Source: Larkinella sp. C7 (lineage in GTDB: Bacteria; Bacteroidota; Bacteroidia; Cytophagales; Spirosomataceae). Taken from it: 64,000 nt of DNA. Of this stretch, positions 16,572-26,695 are shown in pieces (positions within the stretch are counted from its first letter, which is position 1; each line of letters opens with the position of its first letter). Where the stretch lies: positions 186,338 through 250,337 of the forward strand of contig NZ_VBSL01000005.1 in assembly GCF_006149005.1 (NCBI RefSeq), written 5' to 3'. Position numbers and translations under genes: made by a program. Below the pieces are notes generated by a model. That model saw only the letters and a program-made list of their open reading frames with translations, ran no database searches and had not been told where the DNA came from.

Positions 16572-17489
16572 ATGAAAAAAATTTCCATTCTGGCCACACT
16601 GACGCTGGTTGCACAGCTTGCCAGCGCCCAGATTAAATTGCCGCAAGCCAGTCCGGGTGCGACACTAATCCAGACGGTTGGCACGACTGATTTTACGATA
16701 ACGTATTCGCGACCCAGTTTAAAAGGACGGGCAGCCCTGGGTGCGCAAACACCGCTGGCGCCATTCGGACAGCTCTGGCGGACCGGTGCCAATGGCGCTA
16801 CCAATTTTAAATCGACAACGGACGTAATGGTGCAGGGTCAGAAATTGCCCGCCGGAAGCTACTCCGTTTTTACGATCCCGAATCAAAGCGAATGGACCCT
16901 GATTTTCAATAAAAACCCGACCGCCAGTGCGGAAGAAGGCATTCCAAACGGGTACAAAAAAGAAGAAGATGCCATTCGGGTGCAAATAAAAGCAGAAAAA
17001 GTATCCCGCCCCCGCGAAACGTTCACCATCGACATCAGCGACCTGACCGACAGTACTGCCAATTTAAACTTCTATTGGGCAGATACCCGGGCCATCGCCA
17101 ACCTCAAAGTCGATGTGATGGCCAACGCCCAGGCTAACGTCGAAAAAGCCGTTGCCGACAAACCCGAAGATGCCGGTATTCTGCAAGCGGCTGCCAACTG
17201 GAACCTCTCCAAAAACCGCAACCTGGACCAGGCACTGGCGTGGGCCGATAAGTCGATTGGGCTGAAAGAAACCTATTCGAACCTGTGGATTAAGGCGCAG
17301 ATTTTATCAAAAATGGGCAAAGTAGCCGAGGCATTGCCCCTGGCTCAAAAGGCACTTGTAGTCGGTGAAGCATCCAATGATCCGGTTTTCCGATTCTACA
17401 AAGAGGGTATCCAAAAAGGAGTTTCCGATTACCAGGCCCTGATTCCGGTGGACACTAAAGCCCTGAAAGGCAAGAAGAAAAAAGCATAG
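16572..17489 (+). CDS. DUF2911 domain-containing exported protein
   Basis: This 305-residue protein has a signal peptide ending at ASAQ. Residues about 25-170 match DUF2911, a family common in Bacteroidota: the opening KLPQASPGAT, the ITYSRPSLKGR block and LWRTGANGATNF are its landmarks. The C-terminal third (about 190-290) looks like two TPR-type helical hairpins (ILQAAANWNLSKN, ALAWADKSIGL, SNLWIKAQILSKMGKVAEAL). The function of DUF2911 proteins is unknown. The gene is followed by a strong terminator and ends in a Lys-rich tail. Confidence 0.9.
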   Translation: MKKISILATLTLVAQLASAQIKLPQASPGATLIQTVGTTDFTITYSRPSLKGRAALGAQTPLAPFGQLWRTGANGATNFKSTTDVMVQGQKLPAGSYSVFTIPNQSEWTLIFNKNPTASAEEGIPNGYKKEEDAIRVQIKAEKVSRPRETFTIDISDLTDSTANLNFYWADTRAIANLKVDVMANAQANVEKAVADKPEDAGILQAAANWNLSKNRNLDQALAWADKSIGLKETYSNLWIKAQILSKMGKVAEALPLAQKALVVGEASNDPVFRFYKEGIQKGVSDYQALIPVDTKALKGKKKKA

Positions 17490-17511
17490 GCTTTTGACAA
17501 GCAATACTCAT

Positions 17512-17550
17512 AAAAAACGCTTTCAATCATTGAAATTGAAAGCGTTTTTT
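17512..17550. terminator. Strong intrinsic terminator, 16-bp perfect stem
   Basis: Arms 17512-17527 and 17535-17550 are exact complements, with A6 before and T6 within the arms, so it can act on both strands. It ends the DUF2911 gene. The 137 bp between here and the symporter gene show no gene. Confidence 0.85.
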
Positions 17551-17689
17551 ATTTTTACATACAACTATACACCCTGAAAATAGTTTTCAGTATATTTGGG
17601 CATACCAACGGAGCGCGTTCCGGGGCCGTATGCAACTGACGCTCGACCTGCTCCTGGCTTATCTTCGAGAGCGTCTCTGGCCCTAAACA

Positions 17690-19393
17690 TTAAGCGGGAG
17701 TTGCCGTTTTCTTCGAAGGCATCACCTGTTCCAATAGCCAGGCAATCCCGATTAACAGGACGCAACCGATCACATTCAACCATAGAAATGCGGTCAGTTC
17801 AGCCAGCCAGCACCAGACGACGAGCCCCTCGGTAATCACGGCGGCCCAGAAGGTGGCCTTCCCTCCAATGGATTTGACATAAAAAGCCACCAGAAATATC
17901 CCCAGAATAACGCCGTAGAAAAGTGACCCCAGGATGTTGACGGCTTCAATCATGCTCCCCAGCTTGCTGGCAAATTGGGCCACAATGATACAGAATACGC
18001 CCCAAATGATGGTCGCCACTTTTGATGCTTTCAAATAGTGCCCATCGGAATAGTCTTTGCAAAAAAGTCGCTTGTAAATATCGACTACCGTGGTGGAAGC
18101 GAGTGAACTATAGGCCGCGGCAATCGACCCCATCGATGCACTGAAAATAACGGCAATCAGCAGCCCAATCAATCCGTGGGGCAGAAAGTCGAGCACGAAA
18201 CGGAGAAAAACATAATTGACATCACTCGTATCGCCCACCGGATTGTTCTTTTTGATTAGATCGACCACCTGCCCTTTCACCGCTTTGGCTTCCTCATCGG
18301 TTTTCAGGATCACCGCCTTGGTTTGTTCAACGGAAGCGTCATTTTCTTCAGAAAGTGCCTTGTTTAACGTCAAAACCGCCTTTTGGCGACGGGCTGCAAT
18401 GGTTTGGTGTTCCGTTTCCAACTGCCGGTATTGATCCGCATATTGACTTTTCAGCAGTTGGTCGGTTTCTACTTTATTGAAAAAAACCGGCGAGGGGTTG
18501 AATTGGTAGAATACAAATACCAATACGCCCACCAGAAGTATCAAAAACTGCATCGGAACCTTCAACATCCCATTAGCCAGCAGCCCCAGTCGGCTTTGGC
18601 CGATCGATTGCCCGGTTAAATAGCGTCCCACCTGCGACTGATCGGTGCCGAAATAAGACAGTTGCAGGAAAAAACCGCCAATCAGTCCTGACCAGAGGTT
18701 GTAGCGGCTATCGGGGTCAAATTTGAGGTCAATGGTATTGAGCCTTCCGGCTTTTCCGGCTACCTCCAGCGCATCCACGAAACCAACATCCGCCGGCAGC
18801 AGATGCACCGTCATCCAGCCGGCAATAAACATGGCCACCGTCACAATCAGCATTTGCTGGAGGTGGGTGTAGGAAATGGCTTTGGCGCCCCCCGTCACGG
18901 TATACACCAGCACAATACCGCCCATGATGATGTTGGTCCAGAAGATGTTCCACCCCAGAATGGTCGACAGAATGATGGACGGCGCGTAGATGGAAAGACC
19001 CGTCGATAAACCGCGCTGCAGCAGGAAGAGCAAGGCCGTAAAAACGCGAACCCGGGCATCGAACCGGGACTCCAGGTATTCGTAAGCGGTAAAAACCTTC
19101 AGCCGGTGGAAAATGGGAACGAACGTAACAGCCAGTACAACCATCGCCAGCGGAAGTCCAAAATAAAACTGAACAAACCGCATTCCGTCCGTAAAAGCCT
19201 GCCCCGGCGTGGAAAGAAAAGTAATGGCACTGGCCTGGGTGGCCATCACCGACAGGCAAACGTGGTACCACGGCAATGATTGGTTGGCCAGCAGGTAGTC
19301 GCCCATGTTGCGATTCCCCCGGCTACGCACCACTCCATAAACAATGATAATTGCCAGTGTGCCGGCCAGGATGAGCCAATCGAGATTGCTCAT
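17690..19393 (-). CDS. Sodium:solute symporter family protein (SSS)
   Basis: This 567-residue integral membrane protein has at least a dozen hydrophobic segments. Landmarks of the SSS family are NMGDYLLANQSLPWY, SVMATQASAITFLSTPGQAF near the sodium site, LQQMLIVTVAMF and SASMGSIAAAYSSLAS. A charged, probably coiled-coil stretch of about 85 residues (near 310-395, rich in Glu, Lys and Gln) is inserted between transmembrane segments on one face. The solute cannot be told; SSS members carry sugars, carboxylates, nucleosides or sialic acid. It stands alone, transcribed toward a terminator. Confidence 0.92.
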   Translation of the reverse strand: MSNLDWLILAGTLAIIIVYGVVRSRGNRNMGDYLLANQSLPWYHVCLSVMATQASAITFLSTPGQAFTDGMRFVQFYFGLPLAMVVLAVTFVPIFHRLKVFTAYEYLESRFDARVRVFTALLFLLQRGLSTGLSIYAPSIILSTILGWNIFWTNIIMGGIVLVYTVTGGAKAISYTHLQQMLIVTVAMFIAGWMTVHLLPADVGFVDALEVAGKAGRLNTIDLKFDPDSRYNLWSGLIGGFFLQLSYFGTDQSQVGRYLTGQSIGQSRLGLLANGMLKVPMQFLILLVGVLVFVFYQFNPSPVFFNKVETDQLLKSQYADQYRQLETEHQTIAARRQKAVLTLNKALSEENDASVEQTKAVILKTDEEAKAVKGQVVDLIKKNNPVGDTSDVNYVFLRFVLDFLPHGLIGLLIAVIFSASMGSIAAAYSSLASTTVVDIYKRLFCKDYSDGHYLKASKVATIIWGVFCIIVAQFASKLGSMIEAVNILGSLFYGVILGIFLVAFYVKSIGGKATFWAAVITEGLVVWCWLAELTAFLWLNVIGCVLLIGIAWLLEQVMPSKKTATPA

Positions 19394-19613
19394 GAAAAAT
19401 ACCGCATAAACCCGTAAAACAAGATTATTTCGAGCAGCAAACTGCCAATGACAATGCTGTATAACTGGCGCCAGGAACGCGCGAAAGGAGGTAAATCCGT
19501 AGATTTTTGGGTCATCGCAGAACGGTGGTTGGTTCTTTCTTCTTTATGGCAACGAAAATAGGCAAATCTCTCGTATACAACTTACCCATCCAATCATTAA
19601 AACTATCCTACCT

Positions 19614-19621
19614 TATTTTTG
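19614..19621 (+). promoter_or_regulatory. Candidate -7 promoter element for the SDR gene
   Basis: TATTTTTG fits TAnnTTTG. No TTG is seen at the expected -33 spacing. It would give a leader of about 60 nt before ATG 19690. The 296-bp gap 19394-19689 shows nothing else. Confidence 0.45.
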
Positions 19622-19689
19622 AATTATTCAATTTTAAAGATAGTTTGCAGACAGACATTCCTCGATCACCCCACAAGATACGGTCAAAT

Positions 19690-20478
19690 ATGGCAAAACT
19701 ACCCGGAAAAGACGCAGAGAAATCCGTTTTTGGTTTGGACGGCAAAGTGGCACTGATCACGGGAGCCAGCAAAGGAATTGGCGAAGACATTGCCCGCATC
19801 TTTGCCCGGTTTGGAGCCAAAGTCGTCATCAGCAGCCGTCGGCAAAGCAGCCTCGACGGCGTTGTTGCCGAAATCCGGAAAGAAGGTGGAGAAGCCAGTG
19901 GCATTGCCGCCCATGCCGGCGACCACGACCAGCTTCGGCATCTCGTCGACAAAACCGTGGAGATATACGGCGGCATCGACATTCTGGTCAACAACGCGGC
20001 TACGAATCCCATTTTCGGGCCAACGATTGACTGCGATCTGGCAGCTTTCGATAAAATCATGCAAGTGAATGTCAAGGCTCCTTTTGAGCTGAGTAAAATG
20101 GTGTATCCGATTATGAAAGCCCGGGGCGGTGGGAGCATCATCATGATGAGCAGCATTGCCGGCGAAACACCCGATCCCGGTTTGGGCATCTACAGCGTTA
20201 GCAAAGCGGGTTTGAACATGCTGACCAAAGTTCTGGCCAAAGAATGGGGAGCCGACCACATCCGCGTCAATGCCATTTGCCCCGGTTTGATCAAAACCAA
20301 ATTCAGTCAGGCGCTCTGGCAGGATGAAGCGATTCTGGCCCATTTCACCCACCGTTTGCCCATCGCCCGCATGGGAACCACCGACGAAATCAGCCCGCTG
20401 GCCTTATTTCTCGCATCCGACGCATCGGCGTATTGTACAGGCAGTCTGTTCCACGCGGATGGCGGAACATTGATTTGA
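19690..20478 (+). CDS. SDR family oxidoreductase
   Basis: The frame is open from a TTG at 19507, but the ATG at 19690 matches the family start and gives 262 residues. Classical short-chain dehydrogenase features are present: the cofactor loop TGASKGIG, the NNAA motif, the active Ser in IIMMSSIAG, and the YSVSK catalytic Tyr-Lys pair, ending in the HADGG motif near the C-terminus. The Arg-Arg after the second strand (ISSRRQ) favours NADP. It resembles 3-oxoacyl-ACP reductase-like and acyl-CoA-associated reductases of the cytoplasm, but the substrate is not determinable. It is convergent with the PorE-like gene. Confidence 0.93.
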   Translation: MAKLPGKDAEKSVFGLDGKVALITGASKGIGEDIARIFARFGAKVVISSRRQSSLDGVVAEIRKEGGEASGIAAHAGDHDQLRHLVDKTVEIYGGIDILVNNAATNPIFGPTIDCDLAAFDKIMQVNVKAPFELSKMVYPIMKARGGGSIIMMSSIAGETPDPGLGIYSVSKAGLNMLTKVLAKEWGADHIRVNAICPGLIKTKFSQALWQDEAILAHFTHRLPIARMGTTDEISPLALFLASDASAYCTGSLFHADGGTLI

Positions 20479-20536
20479 AGAACGACCGGGTTATACCCCT
20501 CCGAATATCCGAAAACAGGCATCACACCATTAACCT

Positions 20537-22843
20537 TTACTTTCCGGCGGTTTCTGGACGATTGCCCTGAACCGACACAATTTTAAACTCCGTTCTCCGG
20601 TTTTTCTGGTGTTTGCTTTCGGGACAGGCCACATCATCCGTACAGCCATTCAGGATTTCGGTTTCACCATACCCCTGAGCATCCAGCCTTGAAGGGTCTA
20701 TCCCATGGTTAACCAGATAATCGACCGTGGCTCTGGCCCGGTAGGTCGACAATTGCAGGTTGTATGCATCGTTGGCGCGGCTGTCCGTATGCGACCGGAG
20801 TTCAATTTTCATTTCCGGGTATTTTTTCAGAAGCCCGGCTAAATGATCCAGTTCCCGGGCGGCATCCGGGCGAATGAAAAACTTGTTATAATCGTAATAG
20901 ATGTTCTTCAGTTCGAATACATCGCCCTCACCGTAGATTCCCTGCTGTTTTTCGATCAATTTGGGATTTTTGCCGGGTTTCATTTTTGGAATCTGCTCGC
21001 TGTTGGCCGTATAGCGGTTTTTCTGGGTGGTCAGCGTGTAGGGAGCTCCTGGTTTCATTTCAAATTCATATTTCCCATCCGTTCCCGTCACAACCTGCTG
21101 TTCCGATTTGTCTTTGTCATTCCGCAAGGTCACCGTTACACCCGGTGCGGGTTGCTGGTTGACTTCGGTTTTCACCGTTCCTTTCACCAGCGTATTTTCG
21201 CTTTTTTCCAGGTAAATCGATACCGTCATCACCGGTCTTTCCGATTGCGTCATGGTTGAAAACCGGATGCTGTTTGTTGCATACCCCTCTTTGATCGCTT
21301 TAAATTCATAGTCGACGTTGGCATCGAGACAAAAACCGGTTTTGCCATCGACCCCGGTAAAGCGTAAATCCTGATTCACCCCGGCTTTGATCACCCGTAC
21401 ATCCGCTACGGCGATGGGCTCGCTGGTTTTGGCATCGTAAACAAAAATGTTGAGTTGCTTGCAGGTTCGCCGGAAACTGTAAATATTGTCGTCACTCACA
21501 CCCCGTTTCCGATTGCTGCTGAAATAACCGGACGTCCGGTTTTTGGTGGTAATCAGGCCAAAGTCATCCTTTTCCGAATTAATCGGATATCCCATATTCT
21601 GAACTCCTTTAAATGCGATTCCTTCGCGCAGTTCGGCATAAAACAGGTCGAGACCGCCCAACCCTTCGTGGCCGTCCGAGGAGAAGTAGAGGTTGCTGTT
21701 TTCGTCAACAAACGGAAACATCTCGTTACCTTCCGTATTGATTTCCTTGCCCATGTTCACCGGCGACGACCACTGCCCGTCCTTGAACTCGACCACATAA
21801 ATATCGGTTCCGCCAAAACCGCCCGGCATATCCGACACAAAATACAGTTTGGTATCATCCGGTGATAGAGCCGGATGTCCGACCGAATAATCGTTGCTGC
21901 AAAACGGAAGTTCCTCGACTTTCTGCCAACTCCCTTTGTTATTTTCAGCGATGTATAATTTCAGTTTCCGAATGCCATCGTTGCTTTTTCCGCCTTTCCC
22001 TTTGGCGGTGTTGTTACGGGTGAAAATGATCCGGCTCTGGTCTTTGAAAAAAGTCATCGGCCCCTCGTGGTATTTCGTGTTGAGCGTCCGGCTGAACAAT
22101 TCGGTTTTGGAAAGCGACTTTTCTTCCACGGGTGCTACCTCAACCGCGTCAGCCGTCGCATTACTTCCACCCAGCGAAGCCGCCCGGGCCACGAGTTCTG
22201 CATTATTTTGCAGTTCAGCCGTATCGGGATAAAAGTACAAGTCCAGAAACGGGGTTTGATTCCAGCCAAAAACCCGTTTGACCGGTCCTGTTTCGTCGCG
22301 CGCTGACACAAAAGCCAGACCGTTCTGATAATACATCGGGCTAAAATCGGCCTGGCGGGAGTTGACCGGCAGAAATTCCACTTTATAGGAAGAGGAATCC
22401 TGAAAAAACCGGTTCATGTCCATGTAGGAAACCGTAAATTTCCGGCCCCGCAAGTCTTCATTCTGTTTTTCTCCGTATTTGCTGTACAGTTTTTGCGAAT
22501 CGCGGTATTTCCCATTGGCGGCCAGTGCCTGGGCGTAGTAGAGGTAATTTTTGGAGTCGGTTTCGGGAAACTCCCGGATCAAATCGGCGTAGATTCGTTC
22601 GGCATTTTTAGTATCCTGCAACGCGCGGTAACTATAGCCCAGTTTGGTATAAGCCTCCTGCACCTCAGCGGGGTCTTTCTTCTTATCAAGTCGCAAAAAA
22701 TCCTCATACGCCCGGGCCGCATTCACGTAGGCCAGATTCTCAAACTGTTTGTTAGCCGCCTTCAGCCGCGCACTTTGCGCCTGAACGGCCAACGCCAGAA
22801 TACTCAGAATGGCACTCAGCAGGGACAATCGTACGTATTTCAT
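20537..22843 (-). CDS. OmpA family protein with TPR, PD40 propeller and regulatory-like domains (PorE-like)
   Basis: This 768-residue protein has a signal peptide ending near VQAQ. The domain order is TPR repeats (about 30-135), a PD40/WD40-like propeller (about 165-450, with repeated DDTKLYFVSDMPGGFGGTDIY-type blades), carboxypeptidase-regulatory-like beta domains (about 465-640), and a C-terminal OmpA peptidoglycan-binding domain (about 655-760; HTDSRANDAYN and QGYGETE). This order equals PorE of the type IX secretion system, but many Bacteroidota paralogs share it, so the name is only suggested. It would anchor an envelope complex to peptidoglycan at the periplasmic side of the outer membrane. 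Confidence 0.9.
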   Translation of the reverse strand: MKYVRLSLLSAILSILALAVQAQSARLKAANKQFENLAYVNAARAYEDFLRLDKKKDPAEVQEAYTKLGYSYRALQDTKNAERIYADLIREFPETDSKNYLYYAQALAANGKYRDSQKLYSKYGEKQNEDLRGRKFTVSYMDMNRFFQDSSSYKVEFLPVNSRQADFSPMYYQNGLAFVSARDETGPVKRVFGWNQTPFLDLYFYPDTAELQNNAELVARAASLGGSNATADAVEVAPVEEKSLSKTELFSRTLNTKYHEGPMTFFKDQSRIIFTRNNTAKGKGGKSNDGIRKLKLYIAENNKGSWQKVEELPFCSNDYSVGHPALSPDDTKLYFVSDMPGGFGGTDIYVVEFKDGQWSSPVNMGKEINTEGNEMFPFVDENSNLYFSSDGHEGLGGLDLFYAELREGIAFKGVQNMGYPINSEKDDFGLITTKNRTSGYFSSNRKRGVSDDNIYSFRRTCKQLNIFVYDAKTSEPIAVADVRVIKAGVNQDLRFTGVDGKTGFCLDANVDYEFKAIKEGYATNSIRFSTMTQSERPVMTVSIYLEKSENTLVKGTVKTEVNQQPAPGVTVTLRNDKDKSEQQVVTGTDGKYEFEMKPGAPYTLTTQKNRYTANSEQIPKMKPGKNPKLIEKQQGIYGEGDVFELKNIYYDYNKFFIRPDAARELDHLAGLLKKYPEMKIELRSHTDSRANDAYNLQLSTYRARATVDYLVNHGIDPSRLDAQGYGETEILNGCTDDVACPESKHQKNRRTEFKIVSVQGNRPETAGK

Positions 22844-22982
22844 AGTGAATTGAAAGGGTTACTCCTGTAAAGCATCAAAACGAATGCCAAAATTTGCATG
22901 TACATCACATTCAATGATACTAAAATCCCGTACCCGGCAATGGGTGACAAAAAAGGGTGACTATTTTTGAAGAATAAAAGGG

Positions 22983-24353
22983 TTATTGACCGACAAACCG
23001 ACGCTCAATTTTCAGAATTTTTCGGGTCTGATCCGTCACCCGATACCGGTCGTCGGGCCGGTATCCGATGAGCCAGGCGATGGCATCACCCGCCACTACG
23101 ACCCAGGCAGAACGCCGGTCGGTCAGGGAGACTTTCTGGTTGGTCAGAAAATTGCCAACCGACTGCTTGCCTTTCATGCCGAGCGGCTGGAAACGATCTC
23201 CGGTTTGCCAGCGCCGGATGGTCAGCGGCCAGGAAATCCGGTCGGCGTCCAGACAGGCTATCTCGTGATTGGACGGGATCTGAAAACCGTTTAAAAACTC
23301 AATGATTTCGAACCGCAAAGAAAAGTGGTCAGAAACCGATAGATCGCCAGACGGCAACTCAACCAATTGAATCTCCTGATTGGCAACTGCTTGTAATGAT
23401 GAAAGAACCAAATAGTCTCGATCACGAAGCACTTGATGAGTCGCCGACTGGAATTTTTGCCCAAAACCGTCTCCCCGAACAGCCTCAGCAAGCGGGTCTA
23501 TCTGAACATACTGAAAACCGTATGGTTTCAGCCATTCGGACAACCGAAACGCCCACTCCCGCTGGTTGAGGAGTTGTTGAACCGAAAGAAAGACGCCTTC
23601 CGGACGATTCACGGCTATCTCCTCCCAGGACCGGCGTATTTCCGCTTCAAGCAGTTGGTCCGCTGATTGCAAACGCGCAACGGTGGTTTGGAGGGTTTGC
23701 AACAGATTAGGATTCATCTCTTTCAAAATAGGAATCACCTGATGGCGAAGGCGGTTTCGGCGATATTTGTCGGACGCATTGGAACTGTCTTCGCGCCAAA
23801 CCAATCCCTTTTCCCGCGCGTAGTCGCCAATGGTTTCACGATCGGCAAACCACAGCGGCCGGATAATGCGTCCCTGCCGAATGGGAATGCCCCGCAATCC
23901 GGTCAAGCCAGTACCCCGAACCAGGTTGATCAGGATCGTTTCCAAAACATCATCCTGGTGGTGAGCCGTCGCAATACTGGCATAGCCGTTCACCTCCGCC
24001 AGTTGCTCAAACCACGCATACCGCAGGTGCCGGGCCGCCATCTGCGTCGAAATTCCCTGCTCTTCGGCCTGCTGTTTTGCCGGTAAACGGGTGGTATGAA
24101 ACCGTACGCCATGCTGCTCCGCCAGGGCTCTCACAAAGGCTTCATCCTCATCGGACTCGGCTCCGCGCAACTGAAAATTGACGTGAGCGATCCCGTACTG
24201 AAACCCTGCCATTCGAAACAATTCTGCCATCACCACCGAATCCAGCCCGCCACTAACCGTCAGGAGGATGCAATCAGTTTGGCCAAAAAGTTGTTCTCTG
24301 TTAATAAAACTTAAAAACTGGTGTTCTATCGCCCGGTTTCGCGCTAAAGCCAT
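22983..24353 (-). CDS. tilS: tRNA(Ile)-lysidine synthase TilS
   Basis: This 456-residue protein has the PP-loop motif SGGLDS (34-39), followed by AHVNFQLRGAESDEDEAFV and ATAHHQDDVLETILINLVRGTGLTGLRGI, diagnostic of TilS. The C-terminal part has the RRWQTGDRFQPLGMKGKQSVGNFL segment of the second tRNA-binding domain. It converts C34 of the minor tRNA-Ile to lysidine in an ATP-dependent reaction, and is normally essential. It is divergent from the OstA-like gene across a 160-bp gap. Confidence 0.96.
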   Translation of the reverse strand: MALARNRAIEHQFLSFINREQLFGQTDCILLTVSGGLDSVVMAELFRMAGFQYGIAHVNFQLRGAESDEDEAFVRALAEQHGVRFHTTRLPAKQQAEEQGISTQMAARHLRYAWFEQLAEVNGYASIATAHHQDDVLETILINLVRGTGLTGLRGIPIRQGRIIRPLWFADRETIGDYAREKGLVWREDSSNASDKYRRNRLRHQVIPILKEMNPNLLQTLQTTVARLQSADQLLEAEIRRSWEEIAVNRPEGVFLSVQQLLNQREWAFRLSEWLKPYGFQYVQIDPLAEAVRGDGFGQKFQSATHQVLRDRDYLVLSSLQAVANQEIQLVELPSGDLSVSDHFSLRFEIIEFLNGFQIPSNHEIACLDADRISWPLTIRRWQTGDRFQPLGMKGKQSVGNFLTNQKVSLTDRRSAWVVVAGDAIAWLIGYRPDDRYRVTDQTRKILKIERRFVGQ

Positions 24354-24360
24354 AATTTTG
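24353..24360 (+). promoter_or_regulatory. Candidate -7 element for the OstA-like gene
   Basis: TAATTTTG fits TAnnTTTG exactly and starts at the last base of the tilS start region on the opposite strand. It would give a leader of about 147 nt to ATG 24514. The -33 match is poor. Confidence 0.4.
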
Positions 24361-24513
24361 TATCCGAAATAGTCTGAAATGCCGTTACGTCGGTTAAGGA
24401 GAAAAGATTCCTAGTTAATCATTTAATCCGCGTAATCCCAGTTCAGATGATTCAGAAGATTTTTTTCCATGCATCGCAACCCTTTGAATAAAACGAGCGT
24501 CTATAGCAATAGA

Positions 24514-26508
24514 ATGATTCACAAGCTCCTGGTAATGCTTCTGGTTTTGCTGGCCGGTTCAGCAAACGCCCAGTTTGGCAATCCGGCAGCGGGTGGCGCA
24601 ACCGATATTGTGATTCTGAAACGGGCCGACCAACTGGAAGGCCTGCAATCGGGAACCGAAGAGATTAAAAAACTGACTGGTAACGTCGAGCTTCTGCACA
24701 AAAATACGCTGATGTTTTGCGACCAGGCGGTTCAGAATCTGACCACCAACGTCATTGAAGCCTACGGCAATGTACGGTTGATTCAGGGCGATACGCTGAG
24801 TGTCAAAGGTGATACGTTGTTCTATTACGGGGCCACCCGGCAAGCCAATGTAACGGGTCGGACGGTGGTGTTGAAAGATCGGAAAATGACTTTGACCACC
24901 CGCCGACTTGATTACGACATGGCCAACGGAATTGCCCATTATCCGGTGAAAGGCCGGATTGTTGACCGGGAGAATATTCTGACGAGCCGGGAAGGCTATT
25001 ACAACACGCGGACGAAACTGTTTACGTTTCATGAGAACGTCAAACTGGTCAATCCGCAGTATACGCTGACCGCTGATTCGTTGCTTTACAACTCGCTGAG
25101 CAAAATTGCCACGTTTCAGGGGCCAACCAAAATTGTGAGCAAGGAAGGAACGCTGCTTGCCAAAGATGGAGATTACAATACCGTCTCGCGCCTGTCGAAC
25201 TTCCAGCGCCGGGCCACGATTGAAACGGAAAAATATACGCTGACGGGCGATACTTTGTTTGGGAACAACGCCAACGATTATTACACCGCCCGTGGCAACG
25301 TCGTTCTTTTTGCGAAGGGAGATCAAACGATTTTGACGGGCGATTTCGGTCGATACAACCGAAAAGCCGGTGTTGCCCGCATGATTGGGCACGCCCTGGT
25401 CAAGAGCATTTCAAGATCGGATACCTTGTTCATGCGGGCCGATACTCTCTGGTCGTTTGAACTACCCAATCCGAAATACAAAAAGGGAAAGACCAACACG
25501 GATTCGACGTACCGTCGGTTGATCGGGCAGCGAAATGTCCTGGTTTTCAAGAATGATTTGCAGAGCAAATGCGATTCAATCGTGTACGAAACCGCAGACT
25601 CGACCATCTACTTTTTCAAGGATCCCATTGTCTGGAGCACGAATTATCAGATGGAAGGTGACTCGATAACGGCATTGATGAAAAATAATCGCATCCATAA
25701 AATGTTACTTCGGGGCCATTCTTTCGTCATATCACAAGATACACTGCTCAATTTTAACCAGGTAAAAGGCCGGACGCTGACCAGTTATTTTGCGTATGAC
25801 AAGAAAAGTGATCGCTCCGATATCGATCATGTGGTAGTTGAAGGCAATGGGGAGAGTCTGTATTTCGCCGTCGACGACAATAACAAAATGGTGGGTATGA
25901 ACCGGGTTTTGTGCAGTAAAATGACGATCCGGTTTGCGGACCGAAAGGTTAACAAAATTAGCTTTTACGGCCAGCCGGATTCCAAACTGGTTCCTCCCCA
26001 GGAGTTAAAGGATGCGGACAAACAACTGGACGGTTTTAACTGGCGGATGGCCGAAAAGCCAACCAAAGCCCGGATTCTGGGATTACCGGAGCCAACGACG
26101 CCTGCATCGGCAACGGTTTTAAGTGCAAAAACCGTCACAAAAGCGGCAGCAGCCGTTTCGCCCGAAGCATCGGCGACGACCAAACGGGAGGTTCCGTTAA
26201 ACGAATCAAAGATGAAGGGGTTGATCCGGAAAACGACAAGCAACACCGTCGAAACCGCACCCGTCAAAGAAGCGGTTTCGGTGAACAAACCGGCACCCGT
26301 TCCGACAGTTGAACCGAAAAAAGAAATTGAAAAACTGAAACCGGCTACCGTTTCGGAGAAAAAGGTGCAACGGGTGGACAGTTTGTCGACAGAAACCTCG
26401 AAAAATACCATTACGAAACCGGCGCTTCGCACTACGCCAACGCCGGTGGAAGAGAGCGATCTGGAAAAGGAACTCAATAAAAAACCGGTTCGAAAAACCG
26501 GTAACTGA
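24514..26508 (+). CDS. OstA-like protein, LPS transport-related
   Basis: An in-frame ATG at 24469 exists, but ATG 24514 begins the signal peptide (MIHKLLVMLLVLLAGSANAQ), giving 664 residues. Residues about 30-480 are repeated OstA/LptA-type beta units: many copies of pattern 'TLTADSLLYN', 'GDTLFYYGATRQANVTGRTV' and 'YYTARGNVVLFAKG'. Such proteins in Bacteroidota are thought to work in lipopolysaccharide transport across the periplasm, with LptC (encoded at 34555). The C-terminal about 170 residues are a Thr/Ala/Lys/Pro-rich disordered tail. It is large compared with E. coli LptA, as usual in this phylum. Confidence 0.88.
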   Translation: MIHKLLVMLLVLLAGSANAQFGNPAAGGATDIVILKRADQLEGLQSGTEEIKKLTGNVELLHKNTLMFCDQAVQNLTTNVIEAYGNVRLIQGDTLSVKGDTLFYYGATRQANVTGRTVVLKDRKMTLTTRRLDYDMANGIAHYPVKGRIVDRENILTSREGYYNTRTKLFTFHENVKLVNPQYTLTADSLLYNSLSKIATFQGPTKIVSKEGTLLAKDGDYNTVSRLSNFQRRATIETEKYTLTGDTLFGNNANDYYTARGNVVLFAKGDQTILTGDFGRYNRKAGVARMIGHALVKSISRSDTLFMRADTLWSFELPNPKYKKGKTNTDSTYRRLIGQRNVLVFKNDLQSKCDSIVYETADSTIYFFKDPIVWSTNYQMEGDSITALMKNNRIHKMLLRGHSFVISQDTLLNFNQVKGRTLTSYFAYDKKSDRSDIDHVVVEGNGESLYFAVDDNNKMVGMNRVLCSKMTIRFADRKVNKISFYGQPDSKLVPPQELKDADKQLDGFNWRMAEKPTKARILGLPEPTTPASATVLSAKTVTKAAAAVSPEASATTKREVPLNESKMKGLIRKTTSNTVETAPVKEAVSVNKPAPVPTVEPKKEIEKLKPATVSEKKVQRVDSLSTETSKNTITKPALRTTPTPVEESDLEKELNKKPVRKTGN

Positions 26509-26624
26509 TTGGGAGTCCAGTGGTTTGTAAATAAATTTTTGAATTTGTTTTAAACCTTTGGGGTAACGTTCGGTTCTAACTGACAAAAAAGGATTTGAAT
26601 TGCAATTTTTTGAGGAAGTGGTCG

Positions 26625-26654
26625 TTGACTTTCTCGTTTTTTTAAATATGTTTG
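26625..26654 (+). promoter_or_regulatory. Bacteroidota sigma-ABfr-type promoter
   Basis: TTG at 26625-26627 and TATGTTTG at 26647-26654 are separated by exactly 19 bp, which is the canonical -33/-7 layout. It lies 41 bp before the sorting-domain protein start. This is the best promoter match in the window. Confidence 0.75.
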
Positions 26655-26695
26655 TGATGGGGTATTATATCCACCCGATTATTGAATGAAATTAT

